DNA from: CAVSRC01 sp963743015
Lineage (GTDB): Bacteria; Pseudomonadota; Alphaproteobacteria; Rhizobiales; Kaistiaceae
Direction of reading: 5' to 3'
Length of the DNA stretch: 64,000 nt
Assembly (NCBI GenBank): GCA_963743015.1
Contig: CAVUOD010000011.1
Coordinates: 62,001-126,000, forward strand
Shown here: in pieces, positions 53,795-63,235 of the stretch
Numbering within the stretch: position 1 is the first letter of the stretch
Layout: the number at the start of each line of letters is the position of its first letter
Made by a program: the position numbers and the translations under genes
The notes under the pieces: model-generated
Told to the model about the DNA's origin: nothing
The model's database searches: none
The model's input: only the letters and a program-made list of their open reading frames with translations

Positions 53795-54735
53795 GTGAGC
53801 GCACCCGATTCTGCCAAGACCCGACATGAACCCCGCAGCGGCACGCTTTCCCGCCGGGCGCCCGTGATGCTGGAGACCGAGGGCTGGGCCGACTATGCCC
53901 TCCTCGACTTCCGGCAATGGCGAGAAGCTGGAACGCTATGGCCCCTACCGAATCGTGCGGCCGGAGGCGCAGGCGCTGTGGACGCCACGCCGGCCGCGCG
54001 CCGAATGGGAGCGGGCCGACGCGAAGTTCGTCGGCATCGGCGACGAGGAGGCGGACGGACGCTGGCGCTATCAGAAGCCGCTCGGCGAGACATGGAAGTT
54101 CGCCTGGGACGGCATCCCCTTCTTCGGCCGCTTCACCAACTTTCCGCCATGTCGGCGTGTTTCCCGAACAGGCGACACATTGGGCATGGCTAAAGGACAG
54201 GATCGAAGGCGCCGGGCGGCCGGTGAAGGTGCTGAACCTGTTCGGCTATACCGGCGTCGCCTCGCTGGTGGCGGCCAAGGCCGGCGCCGAAGTGACCCAT
54301 ATCGACGCCTCGAAGAAGGCGATCGGCTGGGCGCGCGAGAACCAGGCGCTGGGCGGGCTGGAGGCGCTGAAGATCCGCTGGATCTGCGAGGATGCGGTGA
54401 AATTCGTCGAGCGCGAGGGCCGGCGCGGCAACCGCTATGACGGCATCATCCTCGACCCGCCGAAATTCGGCCGCGGACCGAAGGGCGAGGTGTGGGACAT
54501 CTTCACCCACCTCCGGCCGATGGTGGCGGCCTGCCGCGGCCTCCTCTCCGACGATCCGCTGTTCCTCATCCTCACCGCCTATTCGATCCGCGCCTCGTTC
54601 TATTCGATCGACGAGGTGGCAGCCGAAACGATGTCCGGCATGGGGGGATTGCTCGAATCGGGCGAACTGGTCCTGCGCGAGGAAGGCGGCGGACGGGCAC
54701 TCTCCACCTCGCTGTTCAGCCGGTGGTCGGCATGA
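53795..54735 (+). CDS. Class I SAM-dependent RNA methyltransferase, RlmI-like (two inserted bases)
   Basis: Probable rRNA methyltransferase. Motifs: EKLERYGPYRIVRPEAQALW, SAM loop VLNLFGYTGVASLVAAKAGA, acidic VTHIDASKKAIGWA and the catalytic-type IILDPPKFGRGPKGEVW. The frame breaks at about 53909-53910 (GACTTCC for GACTCC; expected LLDSGNGEKLE) and about 54141-54143 (one T too many; expected TNFRHVGVFPEQ). The repaired protein has 312 residues from GTG 53795; ATG 53867 is an alternative start. Its stop overlaps the next gene's ATG. Confidence 0.8.
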
Positions 54736-55560
54736 GCGCGCAGGACGCTGCAGTGAAGACGATCACCAGCCTGACCAACCCGATCGTCAAGGAGATCCGC
54801 GGGCTGGCGCTGGCCAAGAACCGCAAGGAGAGCGGGCTGTTCCTGGCCGAGGGGCTGAAGCTGGTGGCCGACGCGGTGGAGGCCGGCTGGACTTGCGCAC
54901 GCTGGTCCATGCCAGCGCCGCCGCTACCCAGCCGCTGGTGCAGAAGCTCTCGGCGACGGCCCGGGCCAAAGGCGGCAGCGTGATCGCGGTCAGCGCGGCG
55001 GTGCTGGAAAAGATCAGCCGACGCGACAATCCGCAGACCGTGCTCGGCGTCTTCGAGCAGAAGCTGACGCCAGGTCGATTCGATCCGGGCCTCCGGCAAC
55101 GACGTCTGGGTGGCGCTGGAAGCGGTGCGCGACCCCGGCAATCTCGGCACCATCGTGCGCACCGCCGACGCGGTCGGCGCCAAAGGCGTGATCCTGGTCG
55201 GCAACACGGTCGACCCGTTCTCGGTGGAGGCGGTGCGCGCCACCATGGGCTCGATCTTCGCGGTGCCGCTGGCGCGCGCCACCATTGCGGACTTCGCGAA
55301 ACTCGCCCGGCGCTGGCCGGGTCCGGTGGTGGGCACGCATCTCTCCGGCAAGATCGACTATCGCACGGTCGATTATCGCGGGCCGGTGCTGCTGGTGATG
55401 GGCGGCGAGCAGGCCGGGCTGACGAGCGGATGCGGCGGGCCTGTGCAAGACGCTCACCAAGATCCCGATGGCGGGCAAGGCCGACTCGCTCAACCTTGCC
55501 ATCGCGACCGCCATCATGCTGTTCGAGATCCGGCGCGGGGCACTGAAGCTCGATGCCTGA
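54732..55560 (+). CDS. TrmH/SpoU-family RNA 2'-O-methyltransferase (three indels)
   Basis: SPOUT methyltransferase with an N-terminal substrate domain (TSLTNPIVKEIRGLALAKNR) and the three SpoU motifs: DPGNLGTIVRTADAVG, VRATMGSIFAVPLAR and IPMAGKADSLNLAIATAIML. The frame breaks at about 54891-54894 (one base missing), 55064-55081 (one extra) and 55420-55426 (one extra). The repaired protein has about 275 residues. It modifies ribose in rRNA or tRNA; the site is unknown. ATG overlaps the previous stop; lspA follows after 11 bases. Confidence 0.8.
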
Positions 55561-55571
55561 GATTCACTCAC

Positions 55572-56054
55572 ATGCGCGCCCGCCGGGGACCGCTCTCCGC
55601 CTTCGGCATCAGCATCGTCGTGGCCGTGGTCGTCATCGACCAGATCAGCAAGCTGATCGTCCAGGCGCGGCTGCCGGTAGGACATCCGCCCGTCGACGTG
55701 CTCCCCATCCTGTCTTTGCTGCATGTCCACAACACCGGCATCGCCTTCTCGATGCTGGCAAATTCCGGCGTTTCCCTGATCGCGCTGCCGCTGGCGGTCA
55801 CCGCCATCGTGCTCGCCTTCTGGGCGCACAATCGCGAGGGCGGCAGGCTGGCGGCAGCCGCTTTCGCGCTGATCCTCGGCGGCGCCATCGGCAATCTGAT
55901 CGACCGGCTGCGGCTCGGTTACGTCACCGATTTCCTGCTCCTGCATTTCGGCAACTGGACGCTGTTCATCTTCAACCTCGCCGATGCGGCACTGACGCTC
56001 GGGCCGGTGCTGTTGCTGCTCGTCTATCTTTGGCCGGCAAAGAAAGACGCCTGA
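55572..56054 (+). CDS. lspA: Lipoprotein signal peptidase (signal peptidase II)
   Basis: 160-residue inner-membrane aspartic peptidase that removes the signal from diacylglyceryl-prolipoproteins. Four helices; catalytic Asp residues in GAIGNLIDRLRLGYVTDF and FNLADAALTLG; conserved HNTGIAFSML. Length is typical. Start ATG 55572. Its substrates here include the tadD and cpaD lipoproteins. Frame intact between two genes with many indels. Confidence 0.9.
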   Translation: MRARRGPLSAFGISIVVAVVVIDQISKLIVQARLPVGHPPVDVLPILSLLHVHNTGIAFSMLANSGVSLIALPLAVTAIVLAFWAHNREGGRLAAAAFALILGGAIGNLIDRLRLGYVTDFLLLHFGNWTLFIFNLADAALTLGPVLLLLVYLWPAKKDA

Positions 56055-56105
56055 CCCGCAACACCGGCGACGACCGCGTGGTAAAGTCGGTGCGGGAGGT
56101 ATGCG

Positions 56106-58504
56106 ATGGCCGGTCCTGCCGATCTCGATATCATCCGCCAGCTCGAGCGGAAGGTTCTGTGGCTCTCCGCGTGGATGATCCACAACGCCAACCACCTGCG
56201 CGAGAACGATGACGGGCTGAAGGTCGGCGGCCACCAGGCCTCGTCGGCTTCGCTCACCACCATCATGACGGCGCTCTATTTCGCCGCGCTGCGCCCCGAG
56301 GACCGGGTTGCGGTCAAGCCGCATGCCAGCCCCGTCTTCCACGCCATCCAGTATCTCCTCGGCAACCAGACGCGCGAGAAGCTGATGAACTTCCGCGCCT
56401 TCGGCGGCGCGCAGTCCTATCCGTCGCGCACCAAGGACACCGACGACGTCGATTTCTCGACCGGCTCGGTCGGCCTCGGCGCCGCGGTCACGGTCTTCGC
56501 CAGCCTGGTGCAGGATTATCTCCATGCCCACGGGCTCGCCCGCGGACGGCGCGAGGGGCGCATGGTGGCGCTGGTCGGCGACGCCGAACTCGACGAAGGC
56601 AACATCTTCGAATGCCTGCTGGAAGGCTGGAAGCAGGGCCTCAGGAACTGCTGGTGGGTGATCGACTACAACCGCCAGAGCCTCGACGCGGTGGTGCGCG
56701 AGGGCCTCTACGAACGCATCATCGGCCTGTTCGAGGCGATGGGCTGGGAGGTGCGCGTGCTGAAATACGGCACGCTGCTGGAGGAGGCGTTCCGCGAGCC
56801 CGGCGGCGAGCGGCTGCGCGACTGGATCGACCGCTGCCCCAACCAGCTCTATTCGGCGCTCGACCTTCCAGGGCGGCGCGGCATGGCGCAGGCGTCTTCT
56901 CGACGAGATCGGCGACCAGGGCGATGCGACGGCGTTGATCGACCGGCGCTCGGACGAGGAACTGGCGCGGCTGATGACCAACCTCGCCGGCCACGACCTG
57001 CCGACGCTGATCGACGCCTTCTCGTCCGTCACCACGACCGGCCGGTGTGCTTCGTGGCCTACACGGTCAAGGGCTTCGGCCTGCCGCTGCAGGGCCACAA
57101 GGACAACCATGCCGGGCTGATGACCGTCGACCAGATGGCTGCGTTGCGCGCCGCCATGGCGATCCGCGAAGGCCACGAGTGGGATCGATTCGAGGGGCTG
57201 GGCGCGACCGGCCGAAGACCTCGAGCCTTCTTGCGCCGCGTGCCGTTCAACCGCGAAGGCCGGCGACGCACTCAGGCGGCCGCGATCGCGCCGCCGACCG
57301 TTCGCCGCGCCGGCGCAGCCGGTGCTGTCGACCCAGCAGGGCTTCGGCCTGATCCTGAACGAGGTGGCGCGCGGCGACAGCGAATTGGCGGCGCGCATCG
57401 TCTCGATGTCGCCCGACGTGACGGTGTCGACCAATCTCGGGCCGTGGGTGAACCGGCGCGGCCTCTTCGCCCGCGCCGACACTTGCCGATACCTTCCGCG
57501 AGGAGCGCATCGCCTCGACGCAGCGCTGGGAGTTCGGCCCTGAGGGCCAGCACATGGAGCTCGGCATCGCCGAGATGAACCTGTTCCTGTCGCTGGCGGC
57601 CTTCGGCCTGTCGCATTCGCTGTTCGGCGAGCGGCTGATCCCGGTCGGCACGCTCTACGACCCGTTCATCGAGCGCGGCCTCGATGCCCTCAACTACGCC
57701 TGCTACCAGGACGCCCGCTTCATCCTCGTCGGCACGCCGTCGGGCATCACGCTGGCGCCGGAAGGCGGCGCCCACCAATCCATCGCCACGCCGCTCATCG
57801 GTATCGCGCAGGACGGACTGGCCGCATTCGAGCCGGCCTTCGTCGACGAGCTGGCGATCATCCTCGACTGGGCCTTCGCCTATGTGCAGCGCAACGGCGA
57901 GGGCCAGCCGTCGGAGCGCAACTGGCTGCGCGACGAGACCGGCGGCTCGGTCTATCTGCGCCTGTCGACGCGGCCGGTGGAACAGCCCACACGCATGATC
58001 GACGCGGAAACGGCGCGCGACATCGTCGACGGCGCCTACTGGCTGAGGCCGCCGGGGCCGAATGCCGAGATCGTGGTCGCTTTTGCCGGCGCGGTGGCGT
58101 GCGACGCGATCGAGGCGGTCGGGCTGATGGCCGAAGACCGCCGCGACGTCGGGCTGCTGGCGGTCACATCGTCCGACCGGCTCAATGCCGGCTGGACGGC
58201 GGCGGCGCGGGCGCGCGAGCGCGGCCTCGGCGGTGCGCGCAGCCACATCGAACGGCTGCTCGAACCGCTGCCGCGCCATTGCGGGCTGGTGACGGTCCTC
58301 GACGGGCACCCGGCGACGCTGGCCTGGCTGGGTTCGGTGGCAGGGCATCGGGTGCGCTCGCTGGGGGTCGAGCATTTCGGCCAGACCGGCACCATCGCCG
58401 ATCTCTATGCCCATCACGGCATCGACGCCAATGCGATCGTGCGGGCGGCCGAGGCGATCGCGCCCGGCCGGCCGATTCGCCACCTGAATGCGATTGCGAA
58501 CTAG
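56106..58504 (+). CDS. E1/transketolase-like thiamine diphosphate enzyme (six indels)
   Basis: About 798 residues after repair, related to homodimeric pyruvate dehydrogenase E1 and transketolase. ThDP loop: ALVGDAELDEGNIFECLLEG to VIDYNRQSLD; earlier KVGGHQASSASLTTIMTALY and FSTGSVGLGAA. Second domain: STQQGFGLILNEVARGDSEL, GQHMELGIAEMNLFLSLAAF and TPSGITLAPEGGAHQSIATP. Indels at about 56858-56862, 57030-57037, 57199-57212, 57224, 57258-57262 and 57481-57486 (four insertions, two deletions). No E2 or E3 gene is adjacent, so the acceptor is unknown. Start ATG 56106. Confidence 0.78.
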
Positions 58505-58565
58505 TGCTTCTTCCAAGATGACGCGGATCAATCCGGCGGGCGCGGCATAGCGCGACAATCGCACA

Positions 58566-60446
58566 ATGGACGTGCGCGACCTCATCGACCGGACACGGCA
58601 CGTGTCGGTCGCCATTCCGGCAATCGGGCTGGCGGCCGGACTGGCGGCGTGGGCCTTCGGTCATCCCATCACGGCCGACATTCTGTGGGCGATCGCCACC
58701 GTGCCGGTGGTGCTGGTGCTGCTCTCCGAGATCGCGGTGTCGCTCCGCCACGGCCACGTCGGGCTCGACATCGTGGCGCTGCTGTCGATGGCCGGCGCGC
58801 TGGCACTGGAGGAGCCGCTGGCCGGTGTCGTCGTCGCGCTGATGTATTCCGGCGGCCAGTTCCTGGAAGGTTATGCGTCGCGACGCGCCCGCCGCGAGAT
58901 GACGGCGCTGCTCGAACGCGCGCCGAAATTTGCCCTGCGTCACGAGGACGGCGACCTGAAGCAGGTGCCGATCGAGGCACTGGTGCCCGGCGACCGCGTG
59001 CTGGTGCGCCACGGCGAGGTGGTGCCGGCGGACGGCAGCGTCGCCAATGGTGGCAATGCCGTGCTCGACCAGTCGGCGCTGACCGGCGAATCGCTGCCGG
59101 TCAGGATCGAAGCCGGGGCCGAAGTGATGAGCGGCGCCACCAATGCCGGCGGGGCCTTCGACCTGATCGTCGGCCGGCCGGCAGCAGAGAGCACCTATGC
59201 CGGCATCGTGCGGCTGGTCGAGGAAGCGGCACGCTCGCGCGCCCCGATGGTGCGGCTTGCCGATCGCTTCGCCATCGTCTTCCTGGTGGCGACGCTGGCC
59301 ATCGCCGGGGCGGCATGGCTCGCCTCCGGCGACCCGGTTCGCTGGCTGGCGGTGATGGTGGTGGCGACCCCCTGCCCGCTGATCCTGGCGGTGCCGGTGG
59401 CGATCATCGCCGGCGTGTCGCGTTCCGCCCGAATCGGCGTGCTGATCAAGGGCGGCGGCGGGCTGGAGGTGCTGGCCAGCGTTACGACGCTGATCATCGA
59501 CAAGACCGGGACGCTGACCCATGGACAGGCGTCGCTGTCCGCCATCCACCCGCTCGACGGCCTGCCGGAATCGGAGATCCTGCGTCTGGCGGCCTCGCTC
59601 GACCAGGCGTCGAACCATGTCGTGGCAAGCGCACTGGTTGCGGCCGCGCGCGAGCGCGGTCTGGCGCTGACGCCGCCGATCGAGGTGCACGAGACGCCGG
59701 GCAGCGGCCTGGAAGGCACGGTCGAGGGCCGCCGCGTCGTCGTCGGCGGGCTGGCCTATGTGCGCGAGCGCTCGCGCGACGGCCGCGCCATGACCGACGT
59801 GCGGCCCGAGCGCGAGGGCGAGATCGCCGTGGCCGTGGCCGTCGACGGGGTGCTTTGCGGCCTGATCGTGCTCGCCGACCGCATCCGCGACGACGTTCCG
59901 CGGGCGCTGGCCGGCTTCCGCGCCAACGGCGTCAAGCGCATCGTGCTCGCCTCCGGCGATGTGCGCGCGGTGACCGAGGCGGTCGCGGCGCGGCTCGGCA
60001 TCGATGAGGCGCTCTCCGAAATGACGCCGGAGCGCAAGTTGGCGGCCGTCTCCAGCGAACGCGGCAAGGGCACGGTGATGATGGTTGGCGACGGGGTCAA
60101 CGACGCCCCGGCGCTGGCCGCCGCCGACATCGGCGTGGCGATCGGCGCCCGCGGCGCGGCGGCCTCCTCGGAAGCCGCCGACGCAGTGCTGCTGGTCGAC
60201 CGGCTCGACCGCATCGCCGAGGCGATGGCGATCGCCCGGCGGGCGCGCCTGATCGCCATGCAGAGCGTCATCGCCGGGCTCGGCGCTTCGCTGGCTGCCA
60301 TGGTCGTGGCCGCCTTCGGCTATCTGCCGCCGGTCGAGGGCGCGTTGCTGCAGGAGGTGATCGACGTGGCGGTGATCCTCAACGCGCTGAGGGCACTGGG
60401 CGGCGGAAGTGCAATTGACCCGAGAGCCGAATTGTCTATGGAATAG
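58566..60446 (+). CDS. Heavy-metal P1B-type ATPase
   Basis: 626 residues. TGES (173-176), transmembrane metal-site motif TPCPL (268-272), phosphorylation DKTGTLT (312-318) and GDGVND (508-513). There is no N-terminal metal-binding domain or His/Cys tail. The usual Ser-x-His-Pro of P1B ATPases is replaced by SNHVV (349-353), and the common CPC is TPC, so metal choice is not predictable. It should pump a metal ion across the inner membrane. Start ATG 58566, 61 bases after the previous gene. Confidence 0.85.
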   Translation: MDVRDLIDRTRHVSVAIPAIGLAAGLAAWAFGHPITADILWAIATVPVVLVLLSEIAVSLRHGHVGLDIVALLSMAGALALEEPLAGVVVALMYSGGQFLEGYASRRARREMTALLERAPKFALRHEDGDLKQVPIEALVPGDRVLVRHGEVVPADGSVANGGNAVLDQSALTGESLPVRIEAGAEVMSGATNAGGAFDLIVGRPAAESTYAGIVRLVEEAARSRAPMVRLADRFAIVFLVATLAIAGAAWLASGDPVRWLAVMVVATPCPLILAVPVAIIAGVSRSARIGVLIKGGGGLEVLASVTTLIIDKTGTLTHGQASLSAIHPLDGLPESEILRLAASLDQASNHVVASALVAAARERGLALTPPIEVHETPGSGLEGTVEGRRVVVGGLAYVRERSRDGRAMTDVRPEREGEIAVAVAVDGVLCGLIVLADRIRDDVPRALAGFRANGVKRIVLASGDVRAVTEAVAARLGIDEALSEMTPERKLAAVSSERGKGTVMMVGDGVNDAPALAAADIGVAIGARGAAASSEAADAVLLVDRLDRIAEAMAIARRARLIAMQSVIAGLGASLAAMVVAAFGYLPPVEGALLQEVIDVAVILNALRALGGGSAIDPRAELSME

Positions 60447-60521
60447 TGAGGCGGGCGACGGCTGTGCGAATGGCGCCGCGCGGTATTTGGAGAATTTGCC
60501 CGGCGGGCATTGGGAGGAACC

Positions 60522-61607
60522 ATGAGCGACGTCGAACTCAAGGGCGTGAAGAAGCTCTACGGAGCGGTCGAGGCGATCAAGATGCTCGACCTCAGCGTCG
60601 AGAAGGGCGAGTTCTGCGCCCTGCTTGGCCCCTCCGGCTGCGGCAAATCCACGTTGCTGCGCATGATCGCCGGCCTCGAGGTGGTGAGCCAGGGCTCCAT
60701 CTGGATCGACGGGACGGACATCACCAACGTGCCGCCGGCCAAGCGGCGTATCGCCATGGTGTTCCAGTCCTACGCGCTCTATCCGCACATGACGGTGGCG
60801 CAGAACATCGGCTTCAGCCTGCGCGTCGCCAGGGCGCCGAAGGAGGTGATCGAGCGGCGCACGCTGGAAGTGGCGCGCATGCTGCAGCTCGAGGAACTGC
60901 TCGACCGGCGGCCGGCGCAGCTCTCCGGTGGCCAGCGCCAGCGCGTCGCCATCGGCCGGGCGCTGGTGCGCGAGCCGCAGGTCTTCCTGTTCGACGAGCC
61001 GCTCTCCAACCTCGACGCCATGCTGCGCGTGCAGATGCGGGTCGAGATCGCCAAGCTGCACCAGGACCTCAAGGCGACGATGATCTACGTCACCCACGAC
61101 CAGGTCGAGGCGATGACGCTGGCCGACAGGATCGTGGTGCTGGAGGCCGGGGAGATCCGCCAGGTGGGCACGCCGATGGACCTCTACCGGGCGCCGGCCA
61201 ACAAGTTCGTCGCCGCCTTCATCGGCTCGCCGACGATGAACTTCCTTTCGGCCGAGGCGCGCTCGGCCGACGGACTCGATGCGGTGCTCGACCTGCCCGG
61301 CGGCGGCGAGTTGAAGCTGAAGACGCGTGGCACGCTCGGCGACCAGTCGCGCAGCGCGCTGGAGCTGGGCATCCGGCCGGAACACATCAAGCTGTCCTCG
61401 CCCGACGATCCGCGCGCCAATATCGGCGGCACGGTGCAGATCCTCGAACATCTGGGCAATTCGACGATCATGTATGTCGAGACCAAGGCCGGCCAGATCG
61501 TCGTGCAGGACGACGGCGAGACCAAGATCCGGACCGGTGAGAATGTCGGCGTGATCTTCGATTCCTCCCACGCCCACGTCTTCGCGGCCAACCAGCAGGC
61601 GGTGTAG
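60522..61607 (+). CDS. ugpC: UgpC/MalK-type sugar ABC transporter ATP-binding protein
   Basis: 361 residues. Walker A GPSGCGKST, Q-loop FQSYALYPHMTV, signature LSGGQRQRVAIGRALV, Walker B FLFDEPLSNLDAML, switch His in IYVTHDQVEAMTLADR, and a C-terminal MalK regulatory domain from about residue 240 (ELGIRPEHIKLSSPDDPRAN). ATG 60522 has GGGAGGAA upstream. No permease or binding protein is near, so it is an orphan ATPase that probably serves one or more carbohydrate importers elsewhere. The gene symbol is a family label. Confidence 0.8.
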   Translation: MSDVELKGVKKLYGAVEAIKMLDLSVEKGEFCALLGPSGCGKSTLLRMIAGLEVVSQGSIWIDGTDITNVPPAKRRIAMVFQSYALYPHMTVAQNIGFSLRVARAPKEVIERRTLEVARMLQLEELLDRRPAQLSGGQRQRVAIGRALVREPQVFLFDEPLSNLDAMLRVQMRVEIAKLHQDLKATMIYVTHDQVEAMTLADRIVVLEAGEIRQVGTPMDLYRAPANKFVAAFIGSPTMNFLSAEARSADGLDAVLDLPGGGELKLKTRGTLGDQSRSALELGIRPEHIKLSSPDDPRANIGGTVQILEHLGNSTIMYVETKAGQIVVQDDGETKIRTGENVGVIFDSSHAHVFAANQQAV

Positions 61608-61639
61608 GGCCGCGGAGCAGGTCGACAAACTCGGCATTT

Positions 61640-61760
61640 CTCCTCCCCCTGAAAGGGGGAGGTGGCCGGGCGAAGCCCGGTCGGAGGGGGTCAGGGTCCA
61701 TGCGGGCTAGGACCCCTCCCCGGACCTTCGGTCCGACCCTCCCCTTTCGGGGGAGGGAGA
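61640..61760. repeat. Composite cruciform-like hairpin repeat
   Basis: About 120 bases with nested inverted repeats: CCTCCCCCT/AGGGGGAGG (61642-61662), CCGGGC/GCCCGG (61666-61680), an outer GGAGGGGTC-like arm pairing with GACCCCTCC across about 61683-61719, CGGACC/GGTCCG (61721-61735) and CCCTCCCC/GGGGGAGGG (61737-61757). It is the fullest copy of the family seen at 485, 5,008 and 36,667 and has two-fold symmetry around about 61,700. It fills most of the gap between ugpC and the DapA-family gene. Confidence 0.65.
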
Positions 61761-61796
61761 CCTGTTTGCCAACCGATAGGGACAGGCTGACCGCAC

Positions 61797-62714
61797 ATGC
61801 AGCGCAACGACTGGCACGGCGTCTATTCGGCGATCACCACCAAGCTCGCCCCTGATCAGAGCGTCGACCTCGCCGCGGTGGCGGCTGACGTCGATTTCCA
61901 GCTCGATGCGCGGGTGCACGGCATCGTGTGCTGCGGGTCGCTGGGCGAAGCCTCGACGCTGAGCGCCGACGAGAAGCTCGCCATCGCCGCCACCGCGAAG
62001 GAAGCAAGCGACGGCCGGGTGCCGGTGGTCCTGACGATTGCCGAGGATTCGACGCGCGCGGCGGCGGCGCTGGCGGAGCGCGCGGCCGCCGCCGGGGTCG
62101 ACGGGCTGATGGTGCTGCCGGCGATGCGCTACCTGTCGACGCCGCGCGAGACGATCGCCCACTTCCGCGCGGTCGCCGATGCCAGCGACTGCGACATCAT
62201 GATCTACAACAACCCTCTCGCCTATGGCGTCGACGTGACGCCGGCGATGCTGGCCGAGATGGCCGACGAGAAGAAGTTCGTCGCGGTCAAGGAATCTTCC
62301 GGCGATGTGCGCCGGCTGACCGACATCCACAACCTCATCGGCGAGCGCTACCAGCTCTTCACCGGTGTCGACGACCTGGCGCTGGAAAGCCTGATGCTCG
62401 GCGCCGTCGGCTGGGTGGCGGGGCTGGTCTGCGCCTTCCCGCGCGAAACCGTGGCGATCTACGAGCTGGCGCGCGCGGGACGCACAAGCGAAGCGCGCGA
62501 AATCTATCGCTGGTTCATGCCGCTCCTCCACCTCGACGTGTCGGCGCGCTTCGTCCAGAACATCAAGCTTGCCGAGCACATGGTGCGCGGCACGGCGACA
62601 ACGGTGCGCGCTCCGCGGCTGGAACTGGCCGGCGAGGAGAAGCGCCAGGTCGAGGCGGTGGTTGCCGCGGCGCTGAAAACGCGGCCGGATCTGGCGGCCT
62701 ACGGGCTCACCTAG
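61797..62714 (+). CDS. DapA-family lyase/aldolase
   Basis: 305 residues, class I aldolase of the dihydrodipicolinate synthase/N-acetylneuraminate lyase family. Schiff-base Lys in KKFVAVKESSGD, catalytic Tyr in CDIMIYNNPLAYG, and CCGSLGEASTLSADEK near the N-terminus. The housekeeping DapA signature GTTGE is replaced by GSLGE, so it is probably a catabolic paralogue such as 1-pyrroline-4-hydroxy-2-carboxylate deaminase (HypD) or a sugar-acid lyase. The proline racemase-family gene 1.1 kb away supports the first option. Its end overlaps the SRPBCC gene by 8 bases. Confidence 0.78.
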   Translation: MQRNDWHGVYSAITTKLAPDQSVDLAAVAADVDFQLDARVHGIVCCGSLGEASTLSADEKLAIAATAKEASDGRVPVVLTIAEDSTRAAAALAERAAAAGVDGLMVLPAMRYLSTPRETIAHFRAVADASDCDIMIYNNPLAYGVDVTPAMLAEMADEKKFVAVKESSGDVRRLTDIHNLIGERYQLFTGVDDLALESLMLGAVGWVAGLVCAFPRETVAIYELARAGRTSEAREIYRWFMPLLHLDVSARFVQNIKLAEHMVRGTATTVRAPRLELAGEEKRQVEAVVAAALKTRPDLAAYGLT

Positions 62715-63129
62715 CTGCCGCTTGCCCCTCCGTCGCCACGGCGCCGAGCGCCGCGACGATGGCCGAGACGCCGGCGTCCATCGCCCGCTCAAGCGCCGGG
62801 CGCGCGGAATCGGGGAGGAAATCGACCGTCCATACCAGCCGCGTCCGCCCTGCGGGAGCGGAGAAGACCTGAAGCGCGGCGTTATAGTGGGTCGTGTGCG
62901 CGCCCTCGGCCGTCCACACCAGGCGATTGGCCGCCTGGTCGACGGTAACGATGGGTTCGCGGACAACCGCGCCATTGGCGAAAGTCACGACACGCGCGCC
63001 CTCCTCCAGCTTCGTGTCGGTCACGAAGCCCGGCACCAGGCGAGTGTGCAGCGCGCCGATGTCGCTGACCGCCGCCCAGGCAGCCGACGGCAGGCACGCA
63101 ACGTCCCAGTCCCTGACGATCGTCGCCAT
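62707..63129 (-). CDS. SRPBCC-family protein
   Basis: 140 residues with the START/Bet-v1-like fold: WDVACLPSAAWAAVSDIGAL, LVPGFVTDTKLEEGARVVTF and RTRLVWTVDFLPDSARPALE. It probably binds a hydrophobic ligand or acts as a polyketide-cyclase-like enzyme; no ligand is known. It is divergent from the TetR gene, with a palindromic operator between, so it is the likely target of that regulator. Confidence 0.8.
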   Translation of the reverse strand: MATIVRDWDVACLPSAAWAAVSDIGALHTRLVPGFVTDTKLEEGARVVTFANGAVVREPIVTVDQAANRLVWTAEGAHTTHYNAALQVFSAPAGRTRLVWTVDFLPDSARPALERAMDAGVSAIVAALGAVATEGQAAAR

Positions 63130-63184
63130 CCGTCTCCTCCCTGATCACCCGCGCGCATGGCGGGGCAGCGCCGCTCGTGATATC

Positions 63185-63200
63185 TGTTCTACAGAGAACA
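63185..63200. promoter_or_regulatory. Palindromic TetR operator, site 1
   Basis: TGTTCT-ACAG-AGAACA is a perfect 6+4+6 inverted repeat between the divergent SRPBCC and tetR genes, 28 bases before the tetR ATG. A second, imperfect copy lies 35 bases downstream. Confidence 0.65.
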
Positions 63201-63219
63201 AAAAGGCAGTCAAGGTTTT

Positions 63220-63235
63220 TGTACTCTATGGAACA
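63220..63235. promoter_or_regulatory. Palindromic TetR operator, site 2
   Basis: TGTACT-CTAT-GGAACA has the same layout as site 1 with 12 of the 16 positions matching counting spacer, and overlaps the tetR start codon at 63228-63230. Binding here would block tetR transcription or translation start, suggesting autorepression. Confidence 0.5.

Noticed and set aside
58182..61637. A 1,151-codon open frame on the minus strand
   Set aside because: It lies antisense to three well-supported genes (the E1-like gene end, P-type ATPase and ugpC) and has the Arg/Gln/His/Asp-rich composition produced by reading GC-rich genes backwards.
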